From positions 186,984,942 through 187,048,941 of the forward strand of contig CM022302.1 in assembly GCA_011799875.1 (NCBI GenBank): a DNA stretch of 64,000 bases, in the 5' to 3' direction. Of the stretch, positions 1 through 11,830 are shown piece after piece; the stretch's first letter is position 1; every line of letters begins with the position of its first letter. The translations under genes and the position numbers were made by a program. The stretch is from Thinopyrum elongatum. Its lineage: Eukaryota > Streptophyta > Magnoliopsida > Poales > Poaceae. Under the pieces are notes generated by a model, which had not been told where the DNA came from, made no database searches, and saw only the letters and a program-made list of their open reading frames with translations.

Positions 1-2084
1 TCACCATGGCAATTTCAGTATCCCGGTGTTCAGATAGCCGGGTCAAGACAGATTGATGCAGTAAGTCGATGTCTTGGTCATCAAAAGACTGAAAATGAAG
101 AGCCACCTTCCCTTTATCTTCAACAGGCGACTCAGCTTTGGCCGGGATCTTGGTCAAAGCAGTAGAAATTTCCGGTGGAAGGTTCTGACGCTCACCAGTC
201 ACCACCACCTCCGCTGAAATATTTTTAGCAGGCTGTTCTTCTATCAAGTCTGCTATCTCCTGATTGGCACGAGGAGTAACATAAGACGGGTCCGCAGTGG
301 TGTCCTGGGGGGGCGGCTCAGTCTGGAAGACCGACTCAGCCTGGAAAACTGGCTCAGCTTGGAAGGCCGGCTCATCCGGAATGTCCGAGTTAGCAACGGT
401 GACTTCTTCAGAAGGGCCTGTCTGCACCATTGGGTCAGACGGCTTGATAGCAGGATTCTTCTTGATGGCTTTGGCACTGTACAAAGCAAAAGAATTACTC
501 AGTTTAAGGGTAAAGGTAATATTGTTGTGTGAGGAAAGCAAGTCAGATTTTTTACCTAACATTGATGTTAAAAGCCGGGGCCTGGGTGGTGCTAGATTCA
601 TCCGAAGAAGGAGATGTGTGGTAAGCTGAGTCATTCAAAGTTAGTGGCTCCTTGAAACAACCGGCTCGAGGAAGAGAAGGAGTAGGGCTGTGAGGTGTGC
701 CAGTTCGTGCCCTCCGTGCAGGCGGCTCGTCGGTTAACCCGCCACTTTGCTCTCCCTCACAGCTCCGGGTCTTCCGTTTGGAAGTTTCTACGTGCTGTGT
801 TTTCTTCAAAAAGAGATTGTGGATCTAAATGAGCATCGCGGTGTGAAAATGGAACCTTGCGGACCACAACCCGAAATTTCTTGCGAGTAGGTTTTGGTGA
901 GTCGGAGTCAGAAGAGATCAAAGTTACCTCGGGCACGCCGACGTGGCTGGTTTCGAATGGTTCCTGTTAAAAAGGAGCGTCAGTAAATGGATTAAACAAA
1001 TGACCAAGGGAGTCAGGTGGTACCTCGGTCTTCATCATCTCCCGACTCTTCCTCGCTATCTTCTCGAGGAGGAGTGGGGTCTTCAGGTTCGACCTTCCAC
1101 CAGTCTGCGTTTTCCTACACAAGGACAGATTAAAAAAATCACAACAAAAACGAGGCAGTATAAACGGAGCGGGAATAAAAAGCTAAGCCGGCTTACTGCA
1201 GGAGCCGGGTTGTCCATGAAGAAGGGGGCAAGTCCCACGAGCTTGATAGAATCTATTGTCTCACCAAGAAGCTTCTTGGCGAATTTTATAACATCTTTTT
1301 GCGGAAGATTGACCCAGCTGAAACATAGCAGGTCGTCTGGCTCCCCTGAGTAAGTGTGCATGAGCCGGTTCCGAAAGCTCAAAGGTTGGATGCGCCAGCT
1401 TACCTAGGTCCGGGTCAAATCAACGCTAGTAAGGCCATGAGCCGCCAAGGCATTTATCTTCGAGTATATAGGTGACATAGCCGTCCTCTCTGCCTGGGAT
1501 GCAAAACCCAGAAATATGATGGTGGCATCAAGCCGGTTACCCCTATAACCTGGAAGTGGGTGCTGTCCGTCTGGGGAAGTGTCCTTGCAGTAAAACCAAG
1601 TTTTATGCCAACCCTTGGGGTGGCTTCCCGGCTTAGCATCAGGGAAGGCTGAGTTTTTCATTCGTTGAATTGTTACCCCGCCAAGTTCTAGGCTTGGTCC
1701 ACCTTTGTGCTCCATCTGATGGTTCAAATAGAAGAATTCTTGAAACAGTTTGATGGACGGCTTGATCTGTAGATAAACTTCGCAGAACACTTGAAACTGG
1801 CATAAGTTGTGGATGGAGTTTGGGGCCAAGTCTTGAGGCCGGATGTCAAAGTAATGGAGTATATCTCTGAAGAATCTAGAGCTAGGGGGACGGAAACCTC
1901 TCTCCAGATGTTCAGCAAATATGATAACTTCTTTCTGATCTGGCTGAGGGTGGATTTCTTCTTCCGGGGCTCGCCATTCAATCTCTTCCTTTGATGGCAA
2001 TAACCCGGCATCCACCAGAGCTTGCAATCTGAGTCTTGACATGTTGGACTTAGTCCAGTTGCCAATCTTGGTTTTTGGAGCCAT
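1..2084 (-). pseudogene. Spliced Transposase_28-like gene of element A (interrupted, continues past left edge)
   Basis: Plant retroelement-associated protein of unknown biochemical role; the recognised part resembles PF04195. The start codon is at 2084-2082, five bases after a splice acceptor (AG at 2091-2090). The first coding exon (2084-1197) begins MAPKTKIGN and holds the domain (GFRPPSSRFF, DLAPNSIHNL, then an FF-rich stretch). An in-frame TAG at 1406-1404 breaks it, but the same frame stays open to 1197. Likely introns, all GT..AG on the minus strand, are 1196-1115, 1023-964 and 555-477. The exon at 963-556 needs a frame change inside it. The last visible exon, 476 to 1, is open for about 158 codons to the window edge and is acidic with FQAEP/FQAES/FQTEP repeats. 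Element D (58437-61465) has the same layout. Decayed, yet with clear exon structure; exact boundaries are inferred. Confidence 0.6.
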
Positions 2085-2089
2085 AGATG

Positions 2090-2558
2090 CTGCAAGGAAA
2101 GTAGGAAATTAACATAAGCCAGCAAAAATTCCAAGGCCTACAGGATTATCACAATAAATGGTGAGCCGGTACTGTGCCGGGTTATGGCTACCAAGACAGG
2201 GACAAGCCGGCGTAACATGCCGGCTCATGATCACTAAAACAGTAAGAAGATTCAACTATGGGGAGTCATAAGGCTACAAACCGTTATCACACGGATGGAA
2301 GAATTTTTCGGATCTGAAAAATAGCTAAAAAAGAAAGGATGAACCTAGGTCTATCTCTGTGAATGGGGGCTAAGCCGTACTGAGGTTCGTTTGGCGAAAT
2401 GAAGAAGATCTATGAGAAGAAGCAAATATCACGGAGCCGTTTTGCAAACTAACAAAGGGTGATTCATGGATATTTTAGATTTGCAATCTGCCAATACGAA
2501 TAACACTGATGAACAGAAATACAGTGAGCAAGGCAATGGGGATGAATGAGGTACTTAC
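2090..2558 (-). other. Probable 5'UTR intron of the element A gene
   Basis: On the minus strand a strong donor (GTAAGTACC, from 2558) follows a GC-rich leader (about 2559-2750). A pyrimidine-rich acceptor (AG at 2091-2090) lies five bases before the ATG of the Transposase_28-like gene. I see no other coding sequence here. Inference from splice signals only. Confidence 0.4.
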
Positions 2559-2763
2559 AGATCTGCAGCAGAGAAGATTGGACGGTGCGAGGTCGCGAGT
2601 ATGGCCGCGGTCGCACCGGCGAGTCCTGGCAATGATGCTGTAGTTAATGTTGCTGTTTCCTTCGGGGACGGCGGGCTCGAGCTGGCGCGGAGGTGCGACG
2701 GCGTCGAGAGGAAGAAGAAGAGCAGGAGATGGAGAAATAGAGGAGAGCCCTGGGGACCCACGA

Positions 2764-2777
2764 TGATATTTAAAAGG
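2764..2777 (-). promoter_or_regulatory. TATA-like signal upstream of the element A gene
   Basis: Minus-strand TTTTAAATATC is followed downstream by a C/T-rich leader, a 5'UTR-like exon and a donor site. It lies inside the element, about 340 bp downstream of the LTR end, so the gene may have a promoter separate from the LTR. A comparable signal precedes the homologous gene in element D. Confidence 0.35.
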
Positions 2778-3114
2778 GGGAAGGCCCGAAACGGCGAGTG
2801 CGAAACCCCAGGGGACGCAGTGAACAGTGGCAAAAAAGGCTCCTTGATTCTCGTGCCTGACAAGACAAAACATATAGGTTTAAAAAGATTTGTAGTGACA
2901 TCATGCGTAGAATTCGGAAGGCCAGCAGAGTGAGGTCATGATGCAGGAAGAAATGTTAAGTGTGAAGAAAACGAGCGACCCGGTTCAATCCCGGACGAAA
3001 TACTTCAAGAAAAGCACAAGGAAGTGCCGGCTCAAAGGAACTTGACTCGGAAGATTATACTGAAGATCAAAGATAAGTTTAACATGGATAAATCCAAGTC
3101 AAACTGGGGGCTAA

Positions 3115-3315
3115 TGTTGGGGATGTTCCCCAGCACTAAGACCGGGCAGGGCGATGACCCGGCCATAAGCCATGAGGCTCAGCGAGTTACAGCGCGGCCA
3201 GGGCCTAGCCATAATGGGCCGGGTGTTGTTAACCCGACACTAGGGGCGGCTCATTGGATGGTCCGGCTCGTGAAGGAAGAAGCAGTCCAAGGTTCGGATA
3301 CTTGGAGATCAAGAT
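3115..3315 (-). repeat. Element A 5' LTR, proximal half
   Basis: Read on the minus strand this is the 3' half of the LTR, ending ..CCAACA at 3115. It is followed by a TTAGCCCCC leader comparable to GGAGCCCCC after the LTR of element D. With 16416-16758 the whole LTR would be about 540 bp. The PBS is not obvious, so the inner boundary is inferred. Confidence 0.5.
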
Positions 3316-6300
3316 TGTGACACCCCCAGCTCAATCGTGCACTAATCATACACGCAAATGCACACGATCAAGCCTAAGGACTCACGGGAAGATATCACAA
3401 CACAACTCTAAAGCATAAATAAAGTCATACAAGCTTTATATTACAAGCCAGGGGCCTCGAGGGATCGAATACATAAGCTTGCGTACAAGCATCAGCGGAA
3501 GCATCAGATATCTGAGTACAGATATAAAAGAAAACACAGAAAGGCCTTAAGAAGGCGAGACAAAAGAAAAACACTACGATCAAAAGGCGTAGGCCTCCTG
3601 CGTGGGACCCTCCGATCCTACTCCTGGTCGTCGGCCAACCCGTAGAAGTAACACCCTCGAGGTGGTAGTAGTAATCGTCGGCGGGGCAGCTGTCTCAGGG
3701 GCTCCGTCATCTGGTCACGACAAACTGATATGGGGAGAAAAAGAAAGCAAAGCAACCATGAGTACTCAGAAGTACTCAGCAAGCAAGGATCTACACTACA
3801 TATGCAACATTATCAAAGGAAGGCTGTATATGTGGACTGGGCTGCAGAAATGCCAGAATAGAGAGGAAAGCCTAGTCCTATCGAAGACTAGCATCTTCAG
3901 CGGTCTTGCAGCAATAGAAGAGAGTAGACCAGGACAATATAATGTAGTAGTAATGATATCAACCTCACCCAGAGATCCTTTCTCGACTCCCTGCAAGAAA
4001 GCAATCCCAGAGCCATACAGTCATCAACCTCATCCGTTGATCCCTTCTCGACTCCCTGTGAGAAGCAATCCCAGAGCCATAGTATCCAATTCTAGCTGTA
4101 TCAATCGGGATACAACTCCGAGTGTCCGTTACCGAGGATCCGACTATGCATAGATTAGTTCTTCCCTGCAGTGGTGCACCAACTTACCCACCACGCTCTC
4201 TTAACTCCGGCCGGACACACTTTCTGGGTCATGCCCGAACTCGGCCAAACGACACACCGCAACCCTACCTACAGCTCAGCAGAGAGGTCCCCGCCGGTCT
4301 ACATCCTAAGCGCTCAGAGGTCTTGGCCATCGCCCTGTGCACTCCGGGTCATTGCGCACACGGTGAAGCCAGGCACCAACACTACAGGAAGGCGCCGGTC
4401 CGTCCGTGCCGCCATGCTGAACTGGACGTCTGATAGAGCTTTCGGCTGATGCATACGATGCAGAACGCCCATACTATGCCCACGTGGTGGTTACTGCTAT
4501 CGGGCCAGAGGCCCACTCAGATCACATATCCAAACCGTTAGTACCTTGGGGGTGCGGTAACGAGCAAAGACTCACGATCGATGTGACCCCGTCGCCCCGT
4601 CTCGAGGACTTGCGGCAAGGGCCAAGAATGCCCGGCCACGCCTCGTATCCATCACTCGGGCACCATCCAGGCAACCCTTCTTCACATCACACGCGGGTAC
4701 CCCTCAGGGTCATCCCACCTTTCCAAGTAACAATAGTACAGTCCAAGTATCTGTGTGTCCATATCATCAGGGGGAATCCGAGGTATCACCCTCGTTGGAT
4801 TCCTACCCGATATATCCGTCAAGGTGAACTCGGAGGAATCACCCTCGCTGGGTTCACACTTGAGGTGTTGTACGACGGCGTCGTTATCAGAAGCGGTGAA
4901 GGAGGAATCACCCTCGATGAGCACGACCAATTAGCTACCCTACAGAGTTAACATCAGAAGTGCTACACGAGCTATCACCCTCGGCACTCGATAGTAACGA
5001 TGCAGTGTCGTTACAACTAAGGGGGGTGATGTGCGGTGCCGGTGTCTAGTCTTCAATCCCGTTGATCGGGTCTTCGGATAATCCAGCGGGGCAGTCGGGA
5101 TAAGTGGGGTCACTGATAGGTCCCTACCCAGCCTATACTAAGCAGTTTAGGATAAGCAGGTAAGGTTTCAATAGTAGGTTACAATAAACAGGCTATGCAT
5201 CAGAATAGGTAAAGCAATAGCAGTAGCAATTCTAATGCAAGCATGAGAGAGAAAGAATAGGCGATATCGGTATGCTCAAAAGGGGGGGTGCTTGCCTGGT
5301 TGCTCAGCGGCAAAGGCAAGGTCGTCAACGGTGGCGTCGGGCTCCTGAGCTGTGTTGGTACCGGGAACTGCGTCGGGGTCTAACGAGAGAGAAGAGGGGG
5401 AGGAAACAGTATAAATACACAGCAAACATGTGCAACACAATGTATGACATGACAATATGCAGTGCCGGGTGTGTCCTAACGTACGGTTGCACGTCACCGA
5501 GGATGAGGGAATCCATCCGGGAATGTTTTCCCGGTTCCGGACATTTGTCTGACAGATGACCAGAGGGGAATGGTTCCATGTTCGGATAGTTAGGGACATG
5601 TGACGGACGAACGGACCGCGTATTCGGATTCGTCTCGAAATTCTGAGCAACTTTCATGTACAAAGTTTTTCGATCGGAGTTACGGATTATTTTATATGAT
5701 TTTACAAAGTTTTAACAATTTTCTAGAATTTAATTAATTATTTAATCCAACATTATCCAGAATAGTAATTGATGACATCAGCACGACATCATGCTGACGT
5801 CAGCAATCAACAGTGCAGTTGACCTAGTCAACTGACATGTGGGGCCCACATGTCATCCTCTGTTAGTTAATTAACAGTAGTTAATTAGCTTAATTAAACA
5901 TTAAGTTAATTAAACTTAATTAGTCTTAATTAATCAAAGTTAATTAGGTTAATTAGTAATTATTTAATTATTTAATTAATAATTATTTATTTTTATTCCT
6001 TTTTCTTTTTAAATCTTTTTTTATTTAACGTTCTGGGCTGTGGGCCCCTGCTGTCATTGGCCCATGGCCTAACGGGCACGGGCGCTGGGCGCAGCCCGAG
6101 CGGGCGCACGCCCAGGGGTGCGCGGGCATGGCCGCTGGCGGCCTCGAGCGGCGTAGCGGGGCTGTGGGGCGGAGGCGGGCGCGAGCGGGGCTGTGGGGCG
6201 GAGGCAGGCGCGAGCAGGGCCGGTCGAGGGTGCGCAGCCGATGCGGTGAACGCGCCGAGTGCGCGCGCGGGCGCAGGCTGGCGAGGAGCCCGACAGGGCG

Positions 6301-7390
6301 GTGCGGCCGGAGATGGCCGGGCGAGGATGGCGTGGCCACGCGCGCGGTTCAGAGCACGGTGCGGCGAACGGGGCCACAGCGGACAGCGCAACAGCGGTGA
6401 GGTCAACGCGGGCGGTGAGCACGGCAGGCGAGGGGGCAGAGAGGAGAAGGGGAGCTGCTCACCCCCGTTGCAGGGGATCGGGGCGGCGAGGCTCAACGGC
6501 GACCGTCGATGGAGAGGCGGTGGAGCGGCGTCGGCGTGGTGGTGGAGCACGGCGGCGACAGGAGGCGCGGGATCGACCTCTCCCCGATCCAGTCAAGTGG
6601 GTGGGGTCCAGGGAGGAGGGGGCGGTTTTTCGGCTATTGTGTGTGTGGGTGGTGTTGTGTGGGGGGGTGCAGGCGACCCCCGATCCTGTCACCCCCTGTC
6701 GCCTGCTCACTTCTGCTCCGTCGAGCGGCGTCCGATGGCGAGGTCGGGGCAGCTGCCCCGATCTGGATCGATGGGGGGAGCAGAGGGGGAAGAGGGAAGC
6801 GTGGAGGGAGTGGGGTGGATCGAGGGGGTTAGGGTTCGGTGTGCGGGGCCATATAGGCCAGGGGGTTAGGTGGGCCAGCTGGGCCGGCTGGGCCAGTTGG
6901 CCCAGTGGGAAGGGGGGGGGGTTTCTTTTCCTTTTTATTTTTGTTTCTGTTTTGTATTTTCTTTTCTGTTTTTTAAATTATTTGGGCACTAAATGGTTTT
7001 TGTAAAATATATGAACTGGTCCATAAATCACAGTGCAACATACCCTATCACCAAAAATTAGTTTGGGGTATTTATCATTTCATTGTATTATATTAATTAA
7101 TAGGTTATTAAATATTGTTTTCAGCCACTGTTTGAGGATGTTCAAGTCACTTATCCAATTCCAATAATGTTGGTTTCAATTTTAGATTTGTCTCTGGATT
7201 ATTTACAACCTTATGAACATATAGTTTTTCAAATTTGAACAACTTTTATTTTCACTTTTAGTTTTGAATTTTCAATTGAATTTGAATTTGAAAAGGGATA
7301 TGTTGCTAATGATGATTAAGCACTGTTGATCATGATGACATGGCATAATCAAAAGGGTGATTACTGTAACTAAATACATGAGGCATTACA
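3316..7390 (-). repeat. 3' LTR of the chromovirus (4075 bp)
   Basis: Near-identical to 12453-16415 apart from three things: scattered substitutions; about 80-100 extra bases near 6180-6265 that include a local duplication of a GGGGCTGTGGGGCGGAGGC-like unit; and a strongly diverged block at about 6611-6763. Inside lie a GC-rich island (about 6040-6880), an AT-rich TTAATTA-type stretch (about 5720-6010), a TATA-like ATATAGG (6847-6859), four dyad repeats (4779-4983) and a roughly 64-bp direct repeat near 3985-4085. Long ORFs in the GC island are skewed-composition frames, not genes. Confidence 0.93.
4779..4983. repeat. Four-fold 16-bp dyad repeat in the LTR
   Basis: CGAGGTATCACCCTCG (4779-4794) has complementary arms CGAGG and CCTCG. 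GAGGAATCACCCTCG follows at 4833-4847 and 4902-4916, and a variant CGAGCTATCACCCTCG at 4968-4983. Start-to-start spacing is 54-69 bp. The same four copies are present at 13915-14119, and inverted in the solo LTR at 21992-22196. Confidence 0.85.
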
Positions 7391-7405
7391 AATCTCCTCT
7401 ACTAA
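7391..7405 (-). other. Polypurine tract of the chromovirus
   Basis: On the minus strand GTAGAGGAGATT directly precedes the LTR start TGTAATG. It is the expected primer site for plus-strand DNA synthesis and supports the minus orientation. Confidence 0.75.
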
Positions 7406-7426
7406 CAATAATTCTCGTCCCGAGAA

Positions 7427-10400
7427 TTAAGAGGTAGAAGGAAAAAGTTCGGGGTATTCCGCACGGAGATTATCCTCGCGTTCCCAAGTGGCTTCATCTT
7501 CAGCATGATTTGACCACTGTACTTTGAGGAACTTGGTAACCTTCTGTCGGGTTCGACGTTCAGCTTCATCGAGAATACGGATGGGATGCTCCTTATAAGA
7601 TAGATCATCTTGCAATTCGAGCATCTCGTGATCCACTACACAGTGCGGAGATTCCTTGAAGCAACGACGAAGTTGCTACACATTGAAGACATCGTGGATA
7701 TGAGAGAATTGCGGCGGCAACTCCAATTTATATGCCACCTGACCACGCCTAGCAATTATGCAGAAAGGACCAATGTAGCGTGGAGCTAACTTGCCCTTGA
7801 TTCCAAAACTGTGAGTGCCTTTCATAGGAGTGACTCGCAGATAAGCTTGATCACCAAGTTGATAAGTCAAACCCCATCGTTTGTGATCATAGTTGCTCTT
7901 CTGGCGGTCCTGAGCCGCCTTGAGATTTTCTCGAACGATACGGACTTGCTCTTCGGCGTGTTGAATAATATCCGGACCCACGAGCGGTCGTTCCCCAGTT
8001 TCTGACCAGTTCAGAGGGGTTCGACACTTACGTCCATAAAGTACTTCGAAGGGAGCCATTTTCAAGCTGGCTTGATAGCTGTTGTTATAAGAGAACTCAG
8101 CATACGGGAGAGATTCTTCCCACTTCTTGCCGAAAGAAATGACACAAGCTCGCAGCATGTCTTCAAGCACTTGATTTACTCGTTCAACTTGGCCTTGGGA
8201 TTGGGGGTGATAAGCTGAACTCCAGGTAATATGAGTTCCCATAGCTTCTTGGAAACTTTCCCAGAACTTGGAGGTGAAAAGACCGCCACGGTCCGAACTG
8301 ATCTCCTTCGGAATGCCGTGGAGTGAAACAATTCTGGAGATATATAATTCTGCTAACTGACTAGCAGTGATAGTTTCCTTGACAGGCAGAAAGTGTGCAA
8401 CTTTAGAGAGTTGGTCGACGACGACAAGAATAGCATCGTGACCCTTTTGTGACCTGGGAAGGCCAGTAATGAAATCCATTTAAACCTTATCCCATTTCCA
8501 TAAAGGAATAGGTAACGGTTGCAGAATTCCAGCAGGCTTCTGATGTTCTGCTTTAACGCGACGGCAAACATCACATTCAGCAACATAGCGAGCAATATCC
8601 TGCTTCATTTTAGACCACCAGTACCTTTGACGGAGATCATGATACATCTTGGTGCTACCCGGATGAATAGGCAGCAGGGTATCATGTGCCTCCTTCATGA
8701 CCTTGTCGGTCATAAGCTCGAAGCGAGGTACGACAATGCAGTTTCTGAAATACAAGGTTCCATCTTCAGACAGCAAGAAATCCCTGTACTTTTCAAGGTG
8801 AAGATCTTTCTTCATCAGATCTATTTCAGCATCTTTAGCTTGCGCATTTTTAACAGCTTTCTCAAGATCTGGTTGTATCACAAGGTTTTTAAGAGAACCC
8901 AGTGGAACAATACACAGATTCAGCTTGCACAGTTCTTCAAAAAGACGAGGTTGAGCTCGACTAACCATGAGGTTGTCGCAATAGGACTTGCGGCTTAAGG
9001 CATCAGCCATCACGTTAGCCTTGCCAGGGGTATAGGAAATACCCAAATCATAGTCCGCAATGGCCTCCATCCATCTTTGCTGACGAAGGTTTAGAGATGG
9101 CTGAGTGAACAAGTACTTCAGACTTTTATGATCCGTGTATATCTCGCAACGATTACCGAGAAGGTAATGTCGCCACAACTGCAGTGCATAGATGACAACA
9201 GCTAGTTCTAGATCATGTACCGGATAATTGTCTTCATGTGGGCGCAACTGACGAGAGCCATAGGCAATCACTTTACGCTCTTGCATTAGGACACAGCCTA
9301 ATCCTTCACGGGATGCGTCACAATAAATCACGAAGTCTTTGCGAGAATCTGGAGGAGCAAGTACTGGGGCAAATGTTAGCTTATCCTTGAGTGTTTGAAA
9401 GCTTTCCTGACATTTTTCTGTCCATTCAAACTTAACGCCTTTGTGAAGCAGATCAGTCAGGGGCTTAGCAATCTTGGAAAAGTTCTCGACAAATCGACGA
9501 CAATAGCTTGCAAGGCCGAGAAAACTTCTCACTTGCTTGACGTTCTTCGGAGGTGTCCAGTCAAGAATAGCTTGAACTCGTTCTGGGTTGACAGCAATTC
9601 CATCCTTGGAAATCACATGACCAAGGTAGGTTACTTCGGATAGCCAAAATTCACACTTGGAGTATTTGGCATACAACTGGTGTTCTCGGAGCCTTCCCAG
9701 TACAAGACGGAGGTGTTCAACATGTTCTTCTTTATTCTTAGAATAGACCAGAATATCATCTAGATATACCATGACAAACTTGTCGAGATAATCCATGAAG
9801 ATATAATTCATCAGGCGGGAAAATGTGGCTGGAGCATTTGTTAAGCCAAATGACATTACAGTGTACTCATAAGAGCCATAGCGAGTAACAAATGCAGTCT
9901 TCGGAATATCCTCTTCACGAGCACGGATCTGATGGTAACCCAACCTCAAATCAAGTTTAGAGAATACCGATGATCCAGCAAGTTGATCATACAAATCATT
10001 GATCCGAGGAAGCGGATATTTATTCTGAATTGTGGCTTGGTTAATGGGCCGATAATCCTGAACCAATCGGTTAGTTCCATCCTTCTTCTTAACGAAGAGT
10101 GAAGGTGCTCCCCAAGCAAAGGAACTGGGGCGGATGAAACCTTTCTTAAGTGACTTGTCGATTTCTTCCTTAAGCTCGAGAAGGTGGTGCGGAGGCATCT
10201 TATAAGGACGCTTCGCAATAGGGGTAGTGCCAGGTTTCAAGTCGATGACAAACTCGATAGCTCTAGTAGGGGGTATTCCTGGAAGTTCTTCTAGAAAGAC
10301 ATCTTGAAAATCACGAACAACTGGAATGTTCTCGATGCCTTCAAGAGGTGAGGCATTCGATGCATTCAGAACGTATATTTGAGTCTCAGCATCCTGAGCT

Positions 10401-11830
10401 ATTCGGGCTGAGTATTTGTCTGTCTGGCCAGAAGGGTGTGTGATGCGGACTGTTTTAGCGGCACAGTCAATCAAAGCTTTATGAGGTTTCAACCAGTCCA
10501 TTCCCAGAATAATGTCTATGTTGGAGGTCTTGAGAGCAATGAGTGAAACGGGGAACATCAATCCTCCAATCACAATGTGGTTACCGTGGCTTACCATGGT
10601 AGTTTGCCAATTAGCCCCAGGTGACTGGATTACTAATGGGGTGGACATCTCCTCAAAAGGTATATCATGGCTTTGTGCAAAACTTTCGGACATGAAGGAG
10701 TGCGATGCTCCAGAATCAAAGAGGACTGAAGCTGGGATTGAATTCACTAGAAGGGTGCCCATCAAAATTTTGGGGTCCTGTCGAGCTTCTTCCATGTTGA
10801 CTTGGTTGACATGAACAAGCTGATTAGCAGGTAGTCTGGCATTACGATTCCTGGAATGATGGGTTCGATGGCCCTTCCTATGACCAACAGGATGACGTGA
10901 TGCATTCTGAGGCTGACCCTGATGACAGTTGAAAGCACGGTGCCTGGGCTGTCCACACTTGCGGCATAAACCATCATTATGGAGAGGAGCCTCAACGTTG
11001 GATTGTCCACCCTGAATCGTTAGCTGTCTTGGCGGCGGAGGCAAACGAGGTGCAACATAAGATGGCCTTGGTGTTGGAGCAGGTCGGTGATGAACATTAT
11101 GTGGGATCCAGACTCGACATTTCTGAGCAGGTCGACCCGAAGACGAACCAACATCACGAGTGCTCTTGAGCGACTCCTGGCATTTAGTCAGAGCTGTTTC
11201 AACTTGGAAAGATTTGCTGACAAGCGTTGCGAAGTCTGTGCAATCATGGACTACAAGTGCGAGGTTTATGTCAGTACGCAGTCCTTCACGGAATTTATCC
11301 TGCTTGCGGGCGTCAGTGCAGACGTCATCTTCAGCATAGCGGGACAATTCGAGAAATTTCCTCTGATATTCATCCACAGTCATTATTCCCTGGGTGAGTT
11401 TGCGGAATTCCTGCTTCTTCTGGTCCATCAGACATTGAGGAATGTAACGTGCACGAAAAGCTGACTGAAATTCCTGCCAAGTGGTTACTGTTTCAAGAGG
11501 CAACATACCCTTGTGGCTTTCCCACCATTGAGCAGCTGATCCCCTCAGGTGATACATCGCATAGGTGACGTAACTGTCAGGGATAACATTGGCCGACTTC
11601 ATCTGGAAGGCAATGTCACGGAGCCAATCATCAGCATCCATTGGATCAGTCGAGCTGCGAAAAGTGGATGGATTGAGGCGCACGAATTCTGGCAGTGTTA
11701 TTGGGGTAGGCTGTTGATGAGCATTTTGGTTTGGAAACTGAGCCAATATCCCGGTCATAACCTAACGGTTCAGTTCAAACTGCTGCATCATTTCGGCAAT
11801 ATAAGGTGGAGGTGGGGGATCGTCAGCCAT
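7427..11830 (-). pseudogene. Gag-Pol polyprotein of the chromovirus (three in-frame stops)
   Basis: Structural protein plus replication enzymes. I place the start at 11830 (MADDPPPPPYIAEMM), ahead of the longest open segment; a TAG at 11764-11762 separates it from the next Met at 11758. Counting from that Met: gag about residues 30-200; a CCHC knuckle at 265-278 ([14 protein letters not shown]); protease [10 protein letters not shown] near 347; RT with [10 protein letters not shown] and YLDDILVYS; RNase H with [11 protein letters not shown]; integrase zinc finger [19 protein letters not shown] at 8482-8480 precedes the integrase core (MDFITGLP, SDRGGLFTS, GQVERVNQ, so D-D-E is retained). A TAG at 7678-7676 precedes the chromodomain (VQWSNHAEDEATWERE). 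All segments share one frame. The stops at 11764 and 8482 are single C-to-T changes if the lost residues were Gln. No frameshift seen. Confidence 0.92.

Larger units (their letters stand above)
1..3315 (-). mobile_element. Element A: LTR retrotransposon with Transposase_28-type gene, left part
   Basis: Minus-strand LTR element whose interior begins at about 3114 and runs off the left edge of the window. Its 5' LTR is cut by the chromovirus at 3316-16415 and resumes at 16416-16758. The 5-bp sequence AAGAT stands at 3311-3315 and again at 16416-16420, which proves the two pieces were once adjacent. No RT or integrase motif is visible in the part seen. The only coding matter is a spliced gene with a Transposase_28-like domain, so this is either a non-autonomous element or the accessory-gene portion of a larger one. 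CCGG-containing words are frequent throughout. Family name unknown to me. Confidence 0.75.

Noticed and set aside
3602..4449. ORFs of 183 and 103 aa repeated at 12799-13586
   Set aside because: The repetition is explained by the two LTRs; no known domain, and antisense to the element.
6057..7005. Long ORFs of 248-270 aa on the plus strand in a GC-rich island
   Set aside because: They are Gly/Arg/Ala-rich frames present on both strands, lie in an LTR, and differ between the two LTRs. Composition artefact.
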